Shown: positions 25,356-32,385 of the stretch, one piece after another
Layout: each line of letters starts with the position of its first letter
Numbering within the stretch: the first letter of the stretch is position 1
DNA from: Abiotrophia defectiva ATCC 49176
Lineage (GTDB): Bacteria > Bacillota > Bacilli > Lactobacillales > Aerococcaceae
DNA: 64,000 nucleotides
NCBI RefSeq assembly: GCF_037041345.1
Contig: NZ_CP146287.1
Location: forward strand, 1,491,501 to 1,555,500
Direction of reading: 5' to 3'
Made by a program: the position numbers and the translations under genes
The notes under the pieces: generated by a model
Told to the model about the DNA's origin: nothing
Database searches by the model: none
Seen by the model: the letters and a program-made list of their open reading frames with translations, nothing else

Positions 25356-25922
25356 TTAACGGCTAGAAGAATTCAAATCTACTGTTGGCGCTACTTGCGC
25401 ATCACTACTTGCTTGATATAAGGTCACGGGTTGGAAACCGAAGATTCCTGCTACCAAGTTAGTTGGGAAGGAGCGAACCTTAGTATTGTACTTGGTCGCT
25501 ACTTCGTTGAAAACGCCACGAGAGGTCTTGATACGGTTCTCAGTGCCTTCCAATTCAGTAATGAGATTTTCTACCTGTTGATTGGCCTTCAAATCTGGAT
25601 AATTCTCTGTTAAAACCAATAAACGGGACACAGCTGATGATAAGTCAGACTGGCCTTGCTCGGCTTCTGACGCATTACCAGAACCAATCTTAGCACGGGC
25701 TTCCGCTATTTTCTCGAAGATTTCTGATTCATGACTCATATAACCCTTCACACTGTTGACTACATTAGGAATTAAGTCATAGCGACGTTGCAAATCAACT
25801 TGCACGTCCGCCTGGGCTTGAGTAACTGCATTTTGCGATGATACTAGGCCATTATAGGTACCACCTAAGGCAAAGGCGATGACTGCCAGAACAGCAATCA
25901 CAAATAACCACGTTTTTTTCAT
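25356..25922 (-). CDS. lemA: LemA family protein
   Basis: 188-residue membrane-tethered helical protein. One N-terminal membrane segment (about 4-22) is followed by a long helical hairpin with the LemA landmarks NAVTQAQADVQVDLQRRYDLIPNVV, LTENYPDLKANQQV, LEGTENRI and YNTKVRSFPTNLVAGIFGF. ACAGGAGG precedes ATG. It is cotranscribed with the TPM gene 32 bases downstream. No biochemical function is settled. Confidence 0.93.
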   Translation of the reverse strand: MKKTWLFVIAVLAVIAFALGGTYNGLVSSQNAVTQAQADVQVDLQRRYDLIPNVVNSVKGYMSHESEIFEKIAEARAKIGSGNASEAEQGQSDLSSAVSRLLVLTENYPDLKANQQVENLITELEGTENRIKTSRGVFNEVATKYNTKVRSFPTNLVAGIFGFQPVTLYQASSDAQVAPTVDLNSSSR

Positions 25923-26051
25923 ATTATGATCCTCCTGTCCCCTGAATCAAGTTTTCTTTTCGAGGACAAGATGATTATACCACATGTCAGTGCTCAGCGA
26001 ATAGGACTTAGGTCCTATTCTTTGAGGTTTACCTAAATTTACTAGCTCAAT

Positions 26052-26090
26052 GAAAAAATACCCACTAAACCGTAAGGCTCAGTGGGTTGA
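26052..26090 (-). terminator. Terminator of the YbjQ-like gene
   Basis: Stem CCCACT-CC / GG-AGTGGG (26061-26086) with internal mismatches, followed on the minus strand by TATTTTTTC. Confidence 0.8.
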
Positions 26091-26120
26091 TTTAGCGTCT
26101 GAAATGATGGTCTTAGCTGA

Positions 26121-26708
26121 TTAGACTTCCTCCGCGTAGACTGCTGTACCTAGAGCGGTAACACAGAATACATAAGGAAGATAGCTTGTAGCTCCTTGAG
26201 TATTGACTGTTTCAGGTTCTAAGGTCACATAATCAAATTTAAGGTTGATAATGGCATTACAGCCAAGATCATAGGCTTGTTCCTTGAGATGGGCCAAAGT
26301 CAGGATACGCCCTTCTTCCATAACATCTACCAAACTTTGGGCCGGGTCACCTAAGGCATTGTCTCCACGACCTCCATCCACACCACGCGCGATAGAATGT
26401 GCCAAATCACTAGCCACAGGCCCACCATAATGCGTGATACTATAGCCATCAAATCCCTGTCCCGTAGTCACTACAATATTAGCAATTCCTTGCTCCCGTT
26501 CTTTTTGTTGGGCAAGTTGTTCAGCAAATTCCTCATCTTGGTCAGCTAAATAGTTCTGAAATTGGTCTAGCAAATGAACTAGGTCCACACTGTCTTCTAG
26601 ATAGGCACCGGTCAGAGAAAATTTCACTGCGATTCCTTGGTCTTGGAGGAAGGCCTCAAAGGCCTCTTTGTCCAAATTATAGTCACGTACTATATCTTTA
26701 ATTTTCAT
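26121..26708 (-). CDS. YbjQ-type (DUF74) heavy-metal-binding-domain protein
   Basis: 195-residue cytoplasmic protein. The C-terminal ~115 residues are a YbjQ/UPF0145 domain: IVVTTGQGFDGYSI, ARGVDGGRGDN, AHLKEQAYDLGCNAIINLKFDY, then FCVTALGTAVY. The N-terminal ~70 residues form a small helical domain (VRDYNLDKEAFEAFLQDQGI) and an acidic linker, an addition to the basic YbjQ unit. The family forms pentamers; function unknown. Its start is taken at the ATG at 26708 after AGAAAGG; the longer frame from 26747 has no ribosome site. Confidence 0.8.
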   Translation of the reverse strand: MKIKDIVRDYNLDKEAFEAFLQDQGIAVKFSLTGAYLEDSVDLVHLLDQFQNYLADQDEEFAEQLAQQKEREQGIANIVVTTGQGFDGYSITHYGGPVASDLAHSIARGVDGGRGDNALGDPAQSLVDVMEEGRILTLAHLKEQAYDLGCNAIINLKFDYVTLEPETVNTQGATSYLPYVFCVTALGTAVYAEEV

Positions 26709-26902
26709 CTGCACTCTACCTTTCTGCTTCATTTTTTGGGGGGCCATCAGTCACTTCTAAAAAATATTTCATATTGGAAAGTGAATAGTTTAATTTCACT
26801 ACTCATGCTCATGGGGCACAAGAAATACGAATCTACCCGCATCCATCCTCAATGACTGAAAGCAAGAGAACCCAACAAACCAAGCGCTCAGTGAGTTCTC
26901 AT

Positions 26903-27442
26903 CTATTTTTTTCCCCATTCTTCTCTGAGGACTCCATACTTGACGCTATCATAGTAGGTCCCCTGCCAGTAGCGGACTCTACGAATACAGGCTTCTTGTT
27001 GCCAACCGAGACCGTGGGCGCAACTCATCATACGGGCATTTCCGCTCCAAGTTGTTAGGCCCAAATGTTCTAATTCAGTAAAACAATCGAAAGTATCGGT
27101 CGTCCACTTCGCCAAAGCCTTCCGTCCCACACCAGTGTTCCAACGATTGGCATCATAAATGACAATTCCTACTTCCATCCAACGAGTTCGTCGATCTTCC
27201 CAAATTCGGGAGACCATTCCCACTGCTTGGCCTTCTACTTGGATACAACGCACACCTTCACTTAAGAGAAAAGCTGCCACGCCACTAGAGACAAAGTCTT
27301 CAAAACTCTCATATGCTTGATATTCTTGAAAATAAGGTGCATCCCAACGCGCCCACTCAGGTTCCGCATCACGAAATCCCAACTCCCAAACGGCTCGCAA
27401 TTTGTCTTCATCAAAAGAGACTAATTCAATATTATAAGTCAT
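26903..27442 (-). CDS. GNAT-family N-acetyltransferase
   Basis: 179-residue cytoplasmic acetyltransferase of the RimJ/RimL-like GNAT group. There is an N-terminal substrate half (RAVWELGFRDAEPEWARWDAPYF), strand 4 WMEVGIVIYDANRWNTGVGRKALAKW carrying the acetyl-CoA-binding R/Q-x-x-G-x-G/A variant NTGVGRKA, and the C-terminal LTTWSGNARMMSCAHGLGW. The start is taken at ATG 27442, seven bases after AGAAGGAG, rather than 27448. The substrate is unknown. The 194 bases beyond its stop codon (26709-26902) contain nothing I recognise. Confidence 0.85.
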   Translation of the reverse strand: MTYNIELVSFDEDKLRAVWELGFRDAEPEWARWDAPYFQEYQAYESFEDFVSSGVAAFLLSEGVRCIQVEGQAVGMVSRIWEDRRTRWMEVGIVIYDANRWNTGVGRKALAKWTTDTFDCFTELEHLGLTTWSGNARMMSCAHGLGWQQEACIRRVRYWQGTYYDSVKYGVLREEWGKK

Positions 27443-27479
27443 ATTCATTCTCCTTCTTATCTTAAACTACCCTTTGTGG

Positions 27480-28134
27480 GTTCTAGGATGATTGACACAC
27501 AAAATTGTTACCTTCATTCTACTAGCTGGGAGACAGTTCATCAAGATATAGAGACTAAAGCCAATGCTGGATTTAGCTTGAGCTCCACTAAAAGTCACAA
27601 TATTCTTATAGCACTTCGGGTTAACCACAATCAAAACCGACCCTTGTCACAGGCGGTTTGCTTTGCGACTGGAAGCCTCTGCTACCGGCCACGGCCTAAA
27701 GGCCTACTGTATCCACGAAATATCCTCGACACCAAAACTTGCGGTTCCCATAACGGTACTTTAAATTTGCCTATCGATCAAATACCATGAGACTACTTTT
27801 TCCTTTCAGATACCCCATAAAGCTTGCAATCTTCAATGCGCTCTTTGCAGGCATTTATTTCATAGATAATGACGCCCTTGCGCTCGCATAATTCACGAAT
27901 AATTCTGTGCCAAGCGTTGGCTTCTACTTCCCATATATGGTTTGGCGTCGATATTGGGGCGCGAACACGATATGATACTTACATTTCCAACTTGTGTGTA
28001 TTGTCCTTTTTCGTAAGGATACCTCCATGGTTCTTTTTGTGTGATCAGGAAACCTACACTAAGTTTACCACTTGGGAGGTTATTTTTCTTACCTCGCTAT
28101 AAGCTCTCCGGAACCACCAGCATTGCTGGTGGTT
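27480..28134 (-). mobile_element. Decayed IS200/IS605-type insertion sequence
   Basis: Remnant bounded on its left-end side by the perfect hairpin AACCACCAGC-ATT-GCTGGTGGTT (28112-28134), typical of the subterminal hairpins of this family. It contains a tnpA pseudogene. The right-end part (27480-27630) is non-coding and its boundary is uncertain. This element fills the 733-base gap between the GNAT gene and kdgT. Confidence 0.72.
27690..28041 (-). pseudogene. tnpA: IS200/IS605 transposase TnpA, inactivated
   Basis: Reading the minus strand from about 28027 gives TSWKCKYHIVFAPQYRR, the characteristic TnpA beginning, then IYGK followed by a TAG stop. After a frame change come ELCERKGVIIYEIN, then the shifted frame MPAKSALKIASFMGYLKGKSSLMVFDR, a TAG where His is usual, ANLKYRYGNRKFWCRGYFVDTVGL and another TAG. 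The segment with the catalytic H-x-H (normally MPDHVHML) has been lost between MP and SFMGYL. Several stops, a frameshift and this deletion make it non-functional. The coordinates are approximate. Confidence 0.78.
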
Positions 28135-28146
28135 TTCTTGATACCA

Positions 28147-28175
28147 AAAGGCCAGCATCTTCTGCTGGCCCTTTC
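28147..28175 (-). terminator. Terminator of the SDR-kdgT operon
   Basis: Stem GGCCAGCA / TGCTGGCC with an AAA/TTT extension, followed by TTTTGG on the minus strand, directly after the kdgT stop codon. Confidence 0.85.
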
Positions 28176-29120
28176 TTAGATTGCTTTGCTGTCAATGCCC
28201 TTTTCCTGATTTCGTTTGGCTACCCAAGCGGTCAAGAGTGGCGTTAAAATAGCCGTTACAATAACAGAAGCCGTAATTTGAGTTGTGGCGATTGACTCCA
28301 GCCCCTTAAAGCTAGCATCCACAGCCGCCAAGGCTGCTGGGGTCGCAATGGCACTGGCTGCCGTACTTGAAATGGCTGCACCGGCAATCCCAGAGCCACC
28401 TGTAGACCGGTCCACCCAGATAGCGACTGCCCCGCCAAGCGCTGTGGTCAGAATCCCTAAGAGGATACCTGGCAGGCCACCTTCAAGAATTTGGCCGAAG
28501 CTCATGTTGGCCCCCAAGCAGAAACCAACAATCATAATAATGGCAGGCACCCCATTGGATAGAGCTTTCTTCATAAAAGGAAAGGCATTCCCAAGGGCAA
28601 TCCCTAAGACTAGGGGCAAGACCGTCCCGACTAAGTTCCAAATGGAAATATTAGCCAAACCCGCTGAAGCTAAGGCCGCCATGGTCACCATCGGCCCGAC
28701 ACTGAGGGTGGTAATACCCACCGCCCCGGCGTCAATTTCATTACCGTAGACATCGACAATACCGGCATACATAGCATTATTGGCCACAGACATGGCCCCG
28801 ATGATGGCGAGGGCTGACAGTCCTAGGAAATTATCACCTAGGAGTTTGGCTACTAAGAGCCCTAGGACAACGGAGACGGCAATCTTAGATAGGATAATAG
28901 CAGCCCCGCGCCCTACCGCTTTTGGCGTATTTTTTAAGGAAATGGTCCCCCCAATGAAGAAGAGGAAGGCCCCGACTAGAGGCCCGGCCCCCTTAACAAT
29001 TGGAGTAGTGAAGCCCCCAATTTGTAGGACCTGTGGCAACAGGCTGTTAATGGCACAGCCGATAAACATAGGGATAATAATAATGTCCCCAGGGATTTTG
29101 AATTTTTTGGCTTTTTGCAT
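28176..29120 (-). CDS. kdgT: 2-keto-3-deoxygluconate permease
   Basis: Proton-coupled uptake of 2-keto-3-deoxygluconate, a breakdown product of uronic acids and pectin or glycosaminoglycans. 314 residues with about ten hydrophobic segments. Family landmarks: KFKIPGDIIIIPMFIGCAINSLLP at the start, GAGPLVGAFLFFIGGTISLK, NNAMYAGIVDVYG, and late SGIAGAAISSTAASAIATPAALA. It lies 38 bases downstream of the SDR gene on the same strand, so the pair probably takes in and reduces or oxidises a sugar acid. KDG kinase and aldolase are not in the window. Confidence 0.92.
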   Translation of the reverse strand: MQKAKKFKIPGDIIIIPMFIGCAINSLLPQVLQIGGFTTPIVKGAGPLVGAFLFFIGGTISLKNTPKAVGRGAAIILSKIAVSVVLGLLVAKLLGDNFLGLSALAIIGAMSVANNAMYAGIVDVYGNEIDAGAVGITTLSVGPMVTMAALASAGLANISIWNLVGTVLPLVLGIALGNAFPFMKKALSNGVPAIIMIVGFCLGANMSFGQILEGGLPGILLGILTTALGGAVAIWVDRSTGGSGIAGAAISSTAASAIATPAALAAVDASFKGLESIATTQITASVIVTAILTPLLTAWVAKRNQEKGIDSKAI

Positions 29121-29158
29121 CTTACTAGGCTCCCTTCAGATAGATCGACTTCTAGACA

Positions 29159-29908
29159 TCAACCATCTAAGGTGATGCCACCGTCGCAGTCGCCAATTTC
29201 CCCCGTGATGAAGCTAGCTAAATCGCTGGCGAAGAAGAGAATCATTTGGGCAATTTCAACTGGCTCGGCGCGTTTACCTAGCGGAATCATGCTGATGACA
29301 CGTTGGCTCTTTTCAGCGTCTTCCGATAGGACGGTCGTCATTTCAGTCCGGGTGAAGGATGGGCAAACTGCATTACAGTAGATACCGTATTTACCACCTT
29401 CCTTGGCAATGGCTTTGGTCAAGCCATTCAAGCCCGCCTTAGAAGAGGCATAGGCAGCCGTCCCTAAGAGGCCACCCCCTAATTTAGCGGCTACTGAGGA
29501 GACGTTGACAATACGCCCCCCGCCCGCTTCCTTGAAATAAGGGAAAATCTGGCTGATGGTAGAGAAGCAACCAGTTAGATTAATGCGGATAGTGCGTTCC
29601 CATTCCTCATAGCTTAATTGATCAAATGGCTTAGCAGAGATGACCCCAGCACAGTTGACTAGAATATCAACGCGTTCAGGTCTAGACAGAATACTTTGCA
29701 TAGCGGTCTCAATGGCCTCATGGTCACCTAAATCCATGTGGACAAAATCAACGGCTGGACCAAATTCGGCAATGGTTGCCCGAGCTGCTGCCTCATTAAT
29801 ATCGGCAATAATGACGGAACCACCGCCTTCGACAATACCGCGAACGACTTCTTTCCCGATCCCATTGGCACCACCTGTGACAATGGCTCTTTTACCTGTA
29901 AAGTCCAT
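29159..29908 (-). CDS. Short-chain dehydrogenase/reductase
   Basis: NAD(P)-dependent oxidoreductase, 249 residues. TGGANGIG (about 11-18) forms the cofactor loop, followed by NCAG, catalytic Ser in NVSSVAA and the YASSK pair (Tyr/Lys about 152-156). The C-terminus is CDGGITLDG as in classical SDRs. The Asp in IIADIN after strand 2 favours NAD(H) over NADP(H). The neighbour kdgT suggests a sugar-acid substrate, such as a 2-deoxy-gluconate or ketodeoxygluconate 5-dehydrogenase type, but this is context only. ATG is preceded by AGAAGGA. First gene of its operon. Confidence 0.85.
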   Translation of the reverse strand: MDFTGKRAIVTGGANGIGKEVVRGIVEGGGSVIIADINEAAARATIAEFGPAVDFVHMDLGDHEAIETAMQSILSRPERVDILVNCAGVISAKPFDQLSYEEWERTIRINLTGCFSTISQIFPYFKEAGGGRIVNVSSVAAKLGGGLLGTAAYASSKAGLNGLTKAIAKEGGKYGIYCNAVCPSFTRTEMTTVLSEDAEKSQRVISMIPLGKRAEPVEIAQMILFFASDLASFITGEIGDCDGGITLDG

Positions 29909-30219
29909 GTTATCAGATCCTTCTTTCTAGATTTGTCATAGAATTCTATGCTTTAAGTATAGCACTCCTGTCATCAGATTGAAAGCCGATTATATAAAAT
30001 ATGGTATTTTATTGAATTTAAGAATATAGTTTATACTTAGATAGAGATTGCCTATACCTCAGTCATAAAAGGACCTTTCCCCGACAAAAATTAGAAAATT
30101 TGTGAATCCTAATCACAACATAATTTTGAAAGGCCTTTCACTTGCTTCACAAGCCTTCCAGTGCTAGACTAAGCTTATAGTGGCCTAGCCACAAATCTAG
30201 AAAGAAAAGGTGATGTTTG
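29909..30219. promoter_or_regulatory. Divergent regulatory region between the SDR-kdgT operon and gldA
   Basis: 311 bases. Contents: a perfect minus-strand -10 TATAAT (plus 29989-29994) for the SDR operon with a weak -35; TTGTGA-N7-TCACAA (30100-30118), resembling a Rex or CRP/FNR-type operator with one extra spacer base; AAAAGGACCTTT (30067-30078); and the 14-bp palindrome TGAAAGGCCTTTCA (30127-30140). The last two share AAAGG...CCTTT and may be a tandem operator. No convincing gldA promoter could be picked. Confidence 0.5.
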
Positions 30220-31314
30220 ATGGAAAAAGTATTTGCAAGTCCTTCTCGTTATGTCCAAGGTAAAGGCGTGCTCAAGTCTGGCTTAGACCATATTCTCGCT
30301 CTAGGTAAGCGCGCACTCCTACTAGCCGACTCGACTGTTTATGAAATTGCCGGCCGTCAGTTAGAAGAAGACCTCAAAGCTCGCAGTACCTTTGTTCACT
30401 ATGAAGCCTTCCATGGAGAAGCTTCAGACGTCGAAATTGACCGCGTTAGCCAAGTGGGGCGTGACCTAGACATTCAAGTCATCCTAGGTTTGGGTGGTGG
30501 TAAGACCATTGATACCGCCAAAGCCATTGCTGACAAACTGCAGGTACCGGTGGCTATCTTGCCGACGGTCGCTTCGACTGATGCTCCTACTTCGGCTCTC
30601 TCAGTGATTTACTCAGAAGAAGGCGTCTTCGAACGTTACCTCTTCTACAGCAAAAACCCTGAACTAGTCCTCGTAGACACCCAAGTCATTGCCCAAGCTC
30701 CTGTGCGTCTGCTAGCTTCTGGGATTGCAGATGCCCTAGCTACCTGGGTTGAAGGACGTGCTGTCATTGAAGCATATGGCGCAACCATGGCCGGTGGCAG
30801 TCCAAGTATCGCAGCCGAAGCCATTGCCCGTGCCTGCGAAGCCACCCTCTTTGAAAATGGCCTACAAGCGCTTGCTGCAGCCCATGCCAAGGTCGTGACG
30901 CCAGCCCTAGAAGCAGTGGTAGAAGCCAACACCTTACTGAGTGGGATTGGTTTTGAATCTTGTGGGCTGGCTGCTGCTCACGCCATCCACAATGGCTTTA
31001 CTGCCTTACACGGCGATATTCACAGTCTAACTCACGGGGAAAAGGTAGCCTATGGGACCCTGACCCAATTGGTATTAGAAAATCGTCCTAAAGAAGAATT
31101 AGACCGCTACATCCGCTTCTATCAAGCCTTGGGTCTCCCAACTACCTTGGAAGAAGTGAAATTAGCTGGCGTGGCCTATGAAGACCTAGTCAAAGTCGGC
31201 GCACTGGCCACCCAAGATGGCGAAACCATTCATCAAATGGCTCAAAAATTCACGCCTAGTGATGTGGCCGATGCCCTCTTAGCCTTAGACGCTTACGTAC
31301 GGGAGAATTTCTAA
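30220..31314 (+). CDS. gldA: Glycerol dehydrogenase
   Basis: NAD-dependent, zinc-containing oxidation of glycerol to dihydroxyacetone. 364 residues from the ATG at 30220 (a TTG one codon earlier is possible; AAAAGGTGAT precedes both). The GldA signatures are strong: GLGGGKTIDTAKAIAD (NAD loop), PTVASTDAPTSALSVIYS, LLASGIADALATWVE with the zinc-ligand Asp, and the His ligands in AAAHAIHNGFTAL and SLTHGEKVAYGTL. It is not a glycerol-1-phosphate dehydrogenase: the sequence follows classical GldA throughout. Stand-alone gene, convergent with nrdF across a bidirectional terminator. The possible Rex-like site upstream would link it to the NADH/NAD ratio. Confidence 0.95.
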   Translation: MEKVFASPSRYVQGKGVLKSGLDHILALGKRALLLADSTVYEIAGRQLEEDLKARSTFVHYEAFHGEASDVEIDRVSQVGRDLDIQVILGLGGGKTIDTAKAIADKLQVPVAILPTVASTDAPTSALSVIYSEEGVFERYLFYSKNPELVLVDTQVIAQAPVRLLASGIADALATWVEGRAVIEAYGATMAGGSPSIAAEAIARACEATLFENGLQALAAAHAKVVTPALEAVVEANTLLSGIGFESCGLAAAHAIHNGFTALHGDIHSLTHGEKVAYGTLTQLVLENRPKEELDRYIRFYQALGLPTTLEEVKLAGVAYEDLVKVGALATQDGETIHQMAQKFTPSDVADALLALDAYVRENF

Positions 31315-31329
31315 ACAAGATAAGCCAAA

Positions 31330-31361
31330 GAAAAAGCTAGGACCGCGGTCCTAGCTTTCTT
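31330..31361. terminator. Bidirectional terminator between gldA and nrdF
   Basis: Perfect 12-bp stem AAAGCTAGGACC / GGTCCTAGCTTT with a GC loop and T-rich flanks on both strands. Confidence 0.93.
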
Positions 31362-31362
31362 T

Positions 31363-32373
31363 TTATAGCCACTTAGAATAGTCTTCGTCATCCATTGCTT
31401 CCACTTCACCCAAGAGGTAGCCGTTACCTACTTGTGAGAAGAAGTCATGGTTGGATGTTCCGGTCGAAATCCCGTTCATGACGATTGGATCAACATCTTC
31501 TGCTGTATCCGGGAAGAGCGGATCAAAACCTAAGTTTTGAAGCGCCTTATTGGCATTATAGCGAATGAAGACTTTAACTTTTTCAGTCCAACCTACTTGA
31601 TCATAGAGGGACTGGGTGTACTTAGCTTCATTCTGGTAGAGGTCCATACATAGTTCATAGACCCACATCTTGAGCTCCGCTTGCTGATCTTCTGGCAATT
31701 CATTGTAGCCCAATTGGAATTTATAACCCGTATAGGTCCCGTGGACTGACTCGTCACGGATAATGAGCTTGATGATTTCTGCCACGTTAGCCAACTTGTT
31801 ATTTCCTAAGTAATAAAGTGGCGTGAAGAAACCTGAGTAGAAGAGGAAGGTCTCTAACATAGTAGAGGCTGCCTTAATCTTGAGGCCATGGCCTGATTGG
31901 TAAATTTCATTGATCTTCTTAGCCTTATACTGGAGTTGCTCGTTAGTGTTAGTCCATTCGAAGATTTCTTCGATTTCAGCCTTGGTGTTTAAGGTGGAGA
32001 AGATAGTAGAGTAGGACTTGGCGTGAACAGATTCCATGAACTGGATATTGTTCCAGACCGCTTCTTCATGTTGGGTCCGGACAAAATCCTTCATGAGCGC
32101 CGCCCCTTCTTCTGATTGAAGAGTATCTAGGAGGGTCAAACCGCCGAAGGCTTTGGCCACTACGTCACGCTCTGCCATGGATAAGGTCCGCCAGTCATCC
32201 AAGTCATTAGAAACCGGAATCCGGGTATCCAACCAGAATTGCTCGGTCAGTTTTTCCCAGGTCAACTTATCAATCATGTCTTCGACCTTGTTCCAGTCGA
32301 TGGCCTTATAGTAGGCTACTGGCATGTTGTTCTTCTGGGAAAGAATTTGGTTAAAGTATTGTTTGTCTGTCAT
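31363..32373 (-). CDS. nrdF: Class Ib ribonucleotide reductase small subunit
   Basis: Beta subunit that holds the dimetal centre and tyrosyl radical for deoxynucleotide synthesis. 336 residues. Metal-ligand helices: SEEGAALMKDFVRTQHEEAVWNNIQFMESVHAKSY supplies the E-x-x-H pattern, and IIRDESVHGTYTGYKFQ the second one. The frame starts at ATG after GGAGGCG, 12 bases past nrdE. It ends in DEDYSKWL, typical of the tail that docks onto NrdE. Third gene of nrdI-nrdE-nrdF under NrdR control. Confidence 0.96.
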   Translation of the reverse strand: MTDKQYFNQILSQKNNMPVAYYKAIDWNKVEDMIDKLTWEKLTEQFWLDTRIPVSNDLDDWRTLSMAERDVVAKAFGGLTLLDTLQSEEGAALMKDFVRTQHEEAVWNNIQFMESVHAKSYSTIFSTLNTKAEIEEIFEWTNTNEQLQYKAKKINEIYQSGHGLKIKAASTMLETFLFYSGFFTPLYYLGNNKLANVAEIIKLIIRDESVHGTYTGYKFQLGYNELPEDQQAELKMWVYELCMDLYQNEAKYTQSLYDQVGWTEKVKVFIRYNANKALQNLGFDPLFPDTAEDVDPIVMNGISTGTSNHDFFSQVGNGYLLGEVEAMDDEDYSKWL

Positions 32374-32385
32374 GTCTGACGCCTC

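Noticed and set aside
27476-28102. Two plus-strand open frames in the kdgT-GNAT gap
   Set aside because: They are antisense to the recognisable TnpA pseudogene and lack ribosome sites.
28285-29175. Plus-strand open frames of 131-154 codons opposite kdgT
   Set aside because: Antisense shadows of a clear membrane permease; composition is Pro/Lys/Thr-rich with no ribosome site.
30220-31314. Glycerol-1-phosphate dehydrogenase feeding the lipid operon
   Set aside because: The sequence follows classical glycerol dehydrogenase GldA in all motifs and lies 22 kb from the operon.
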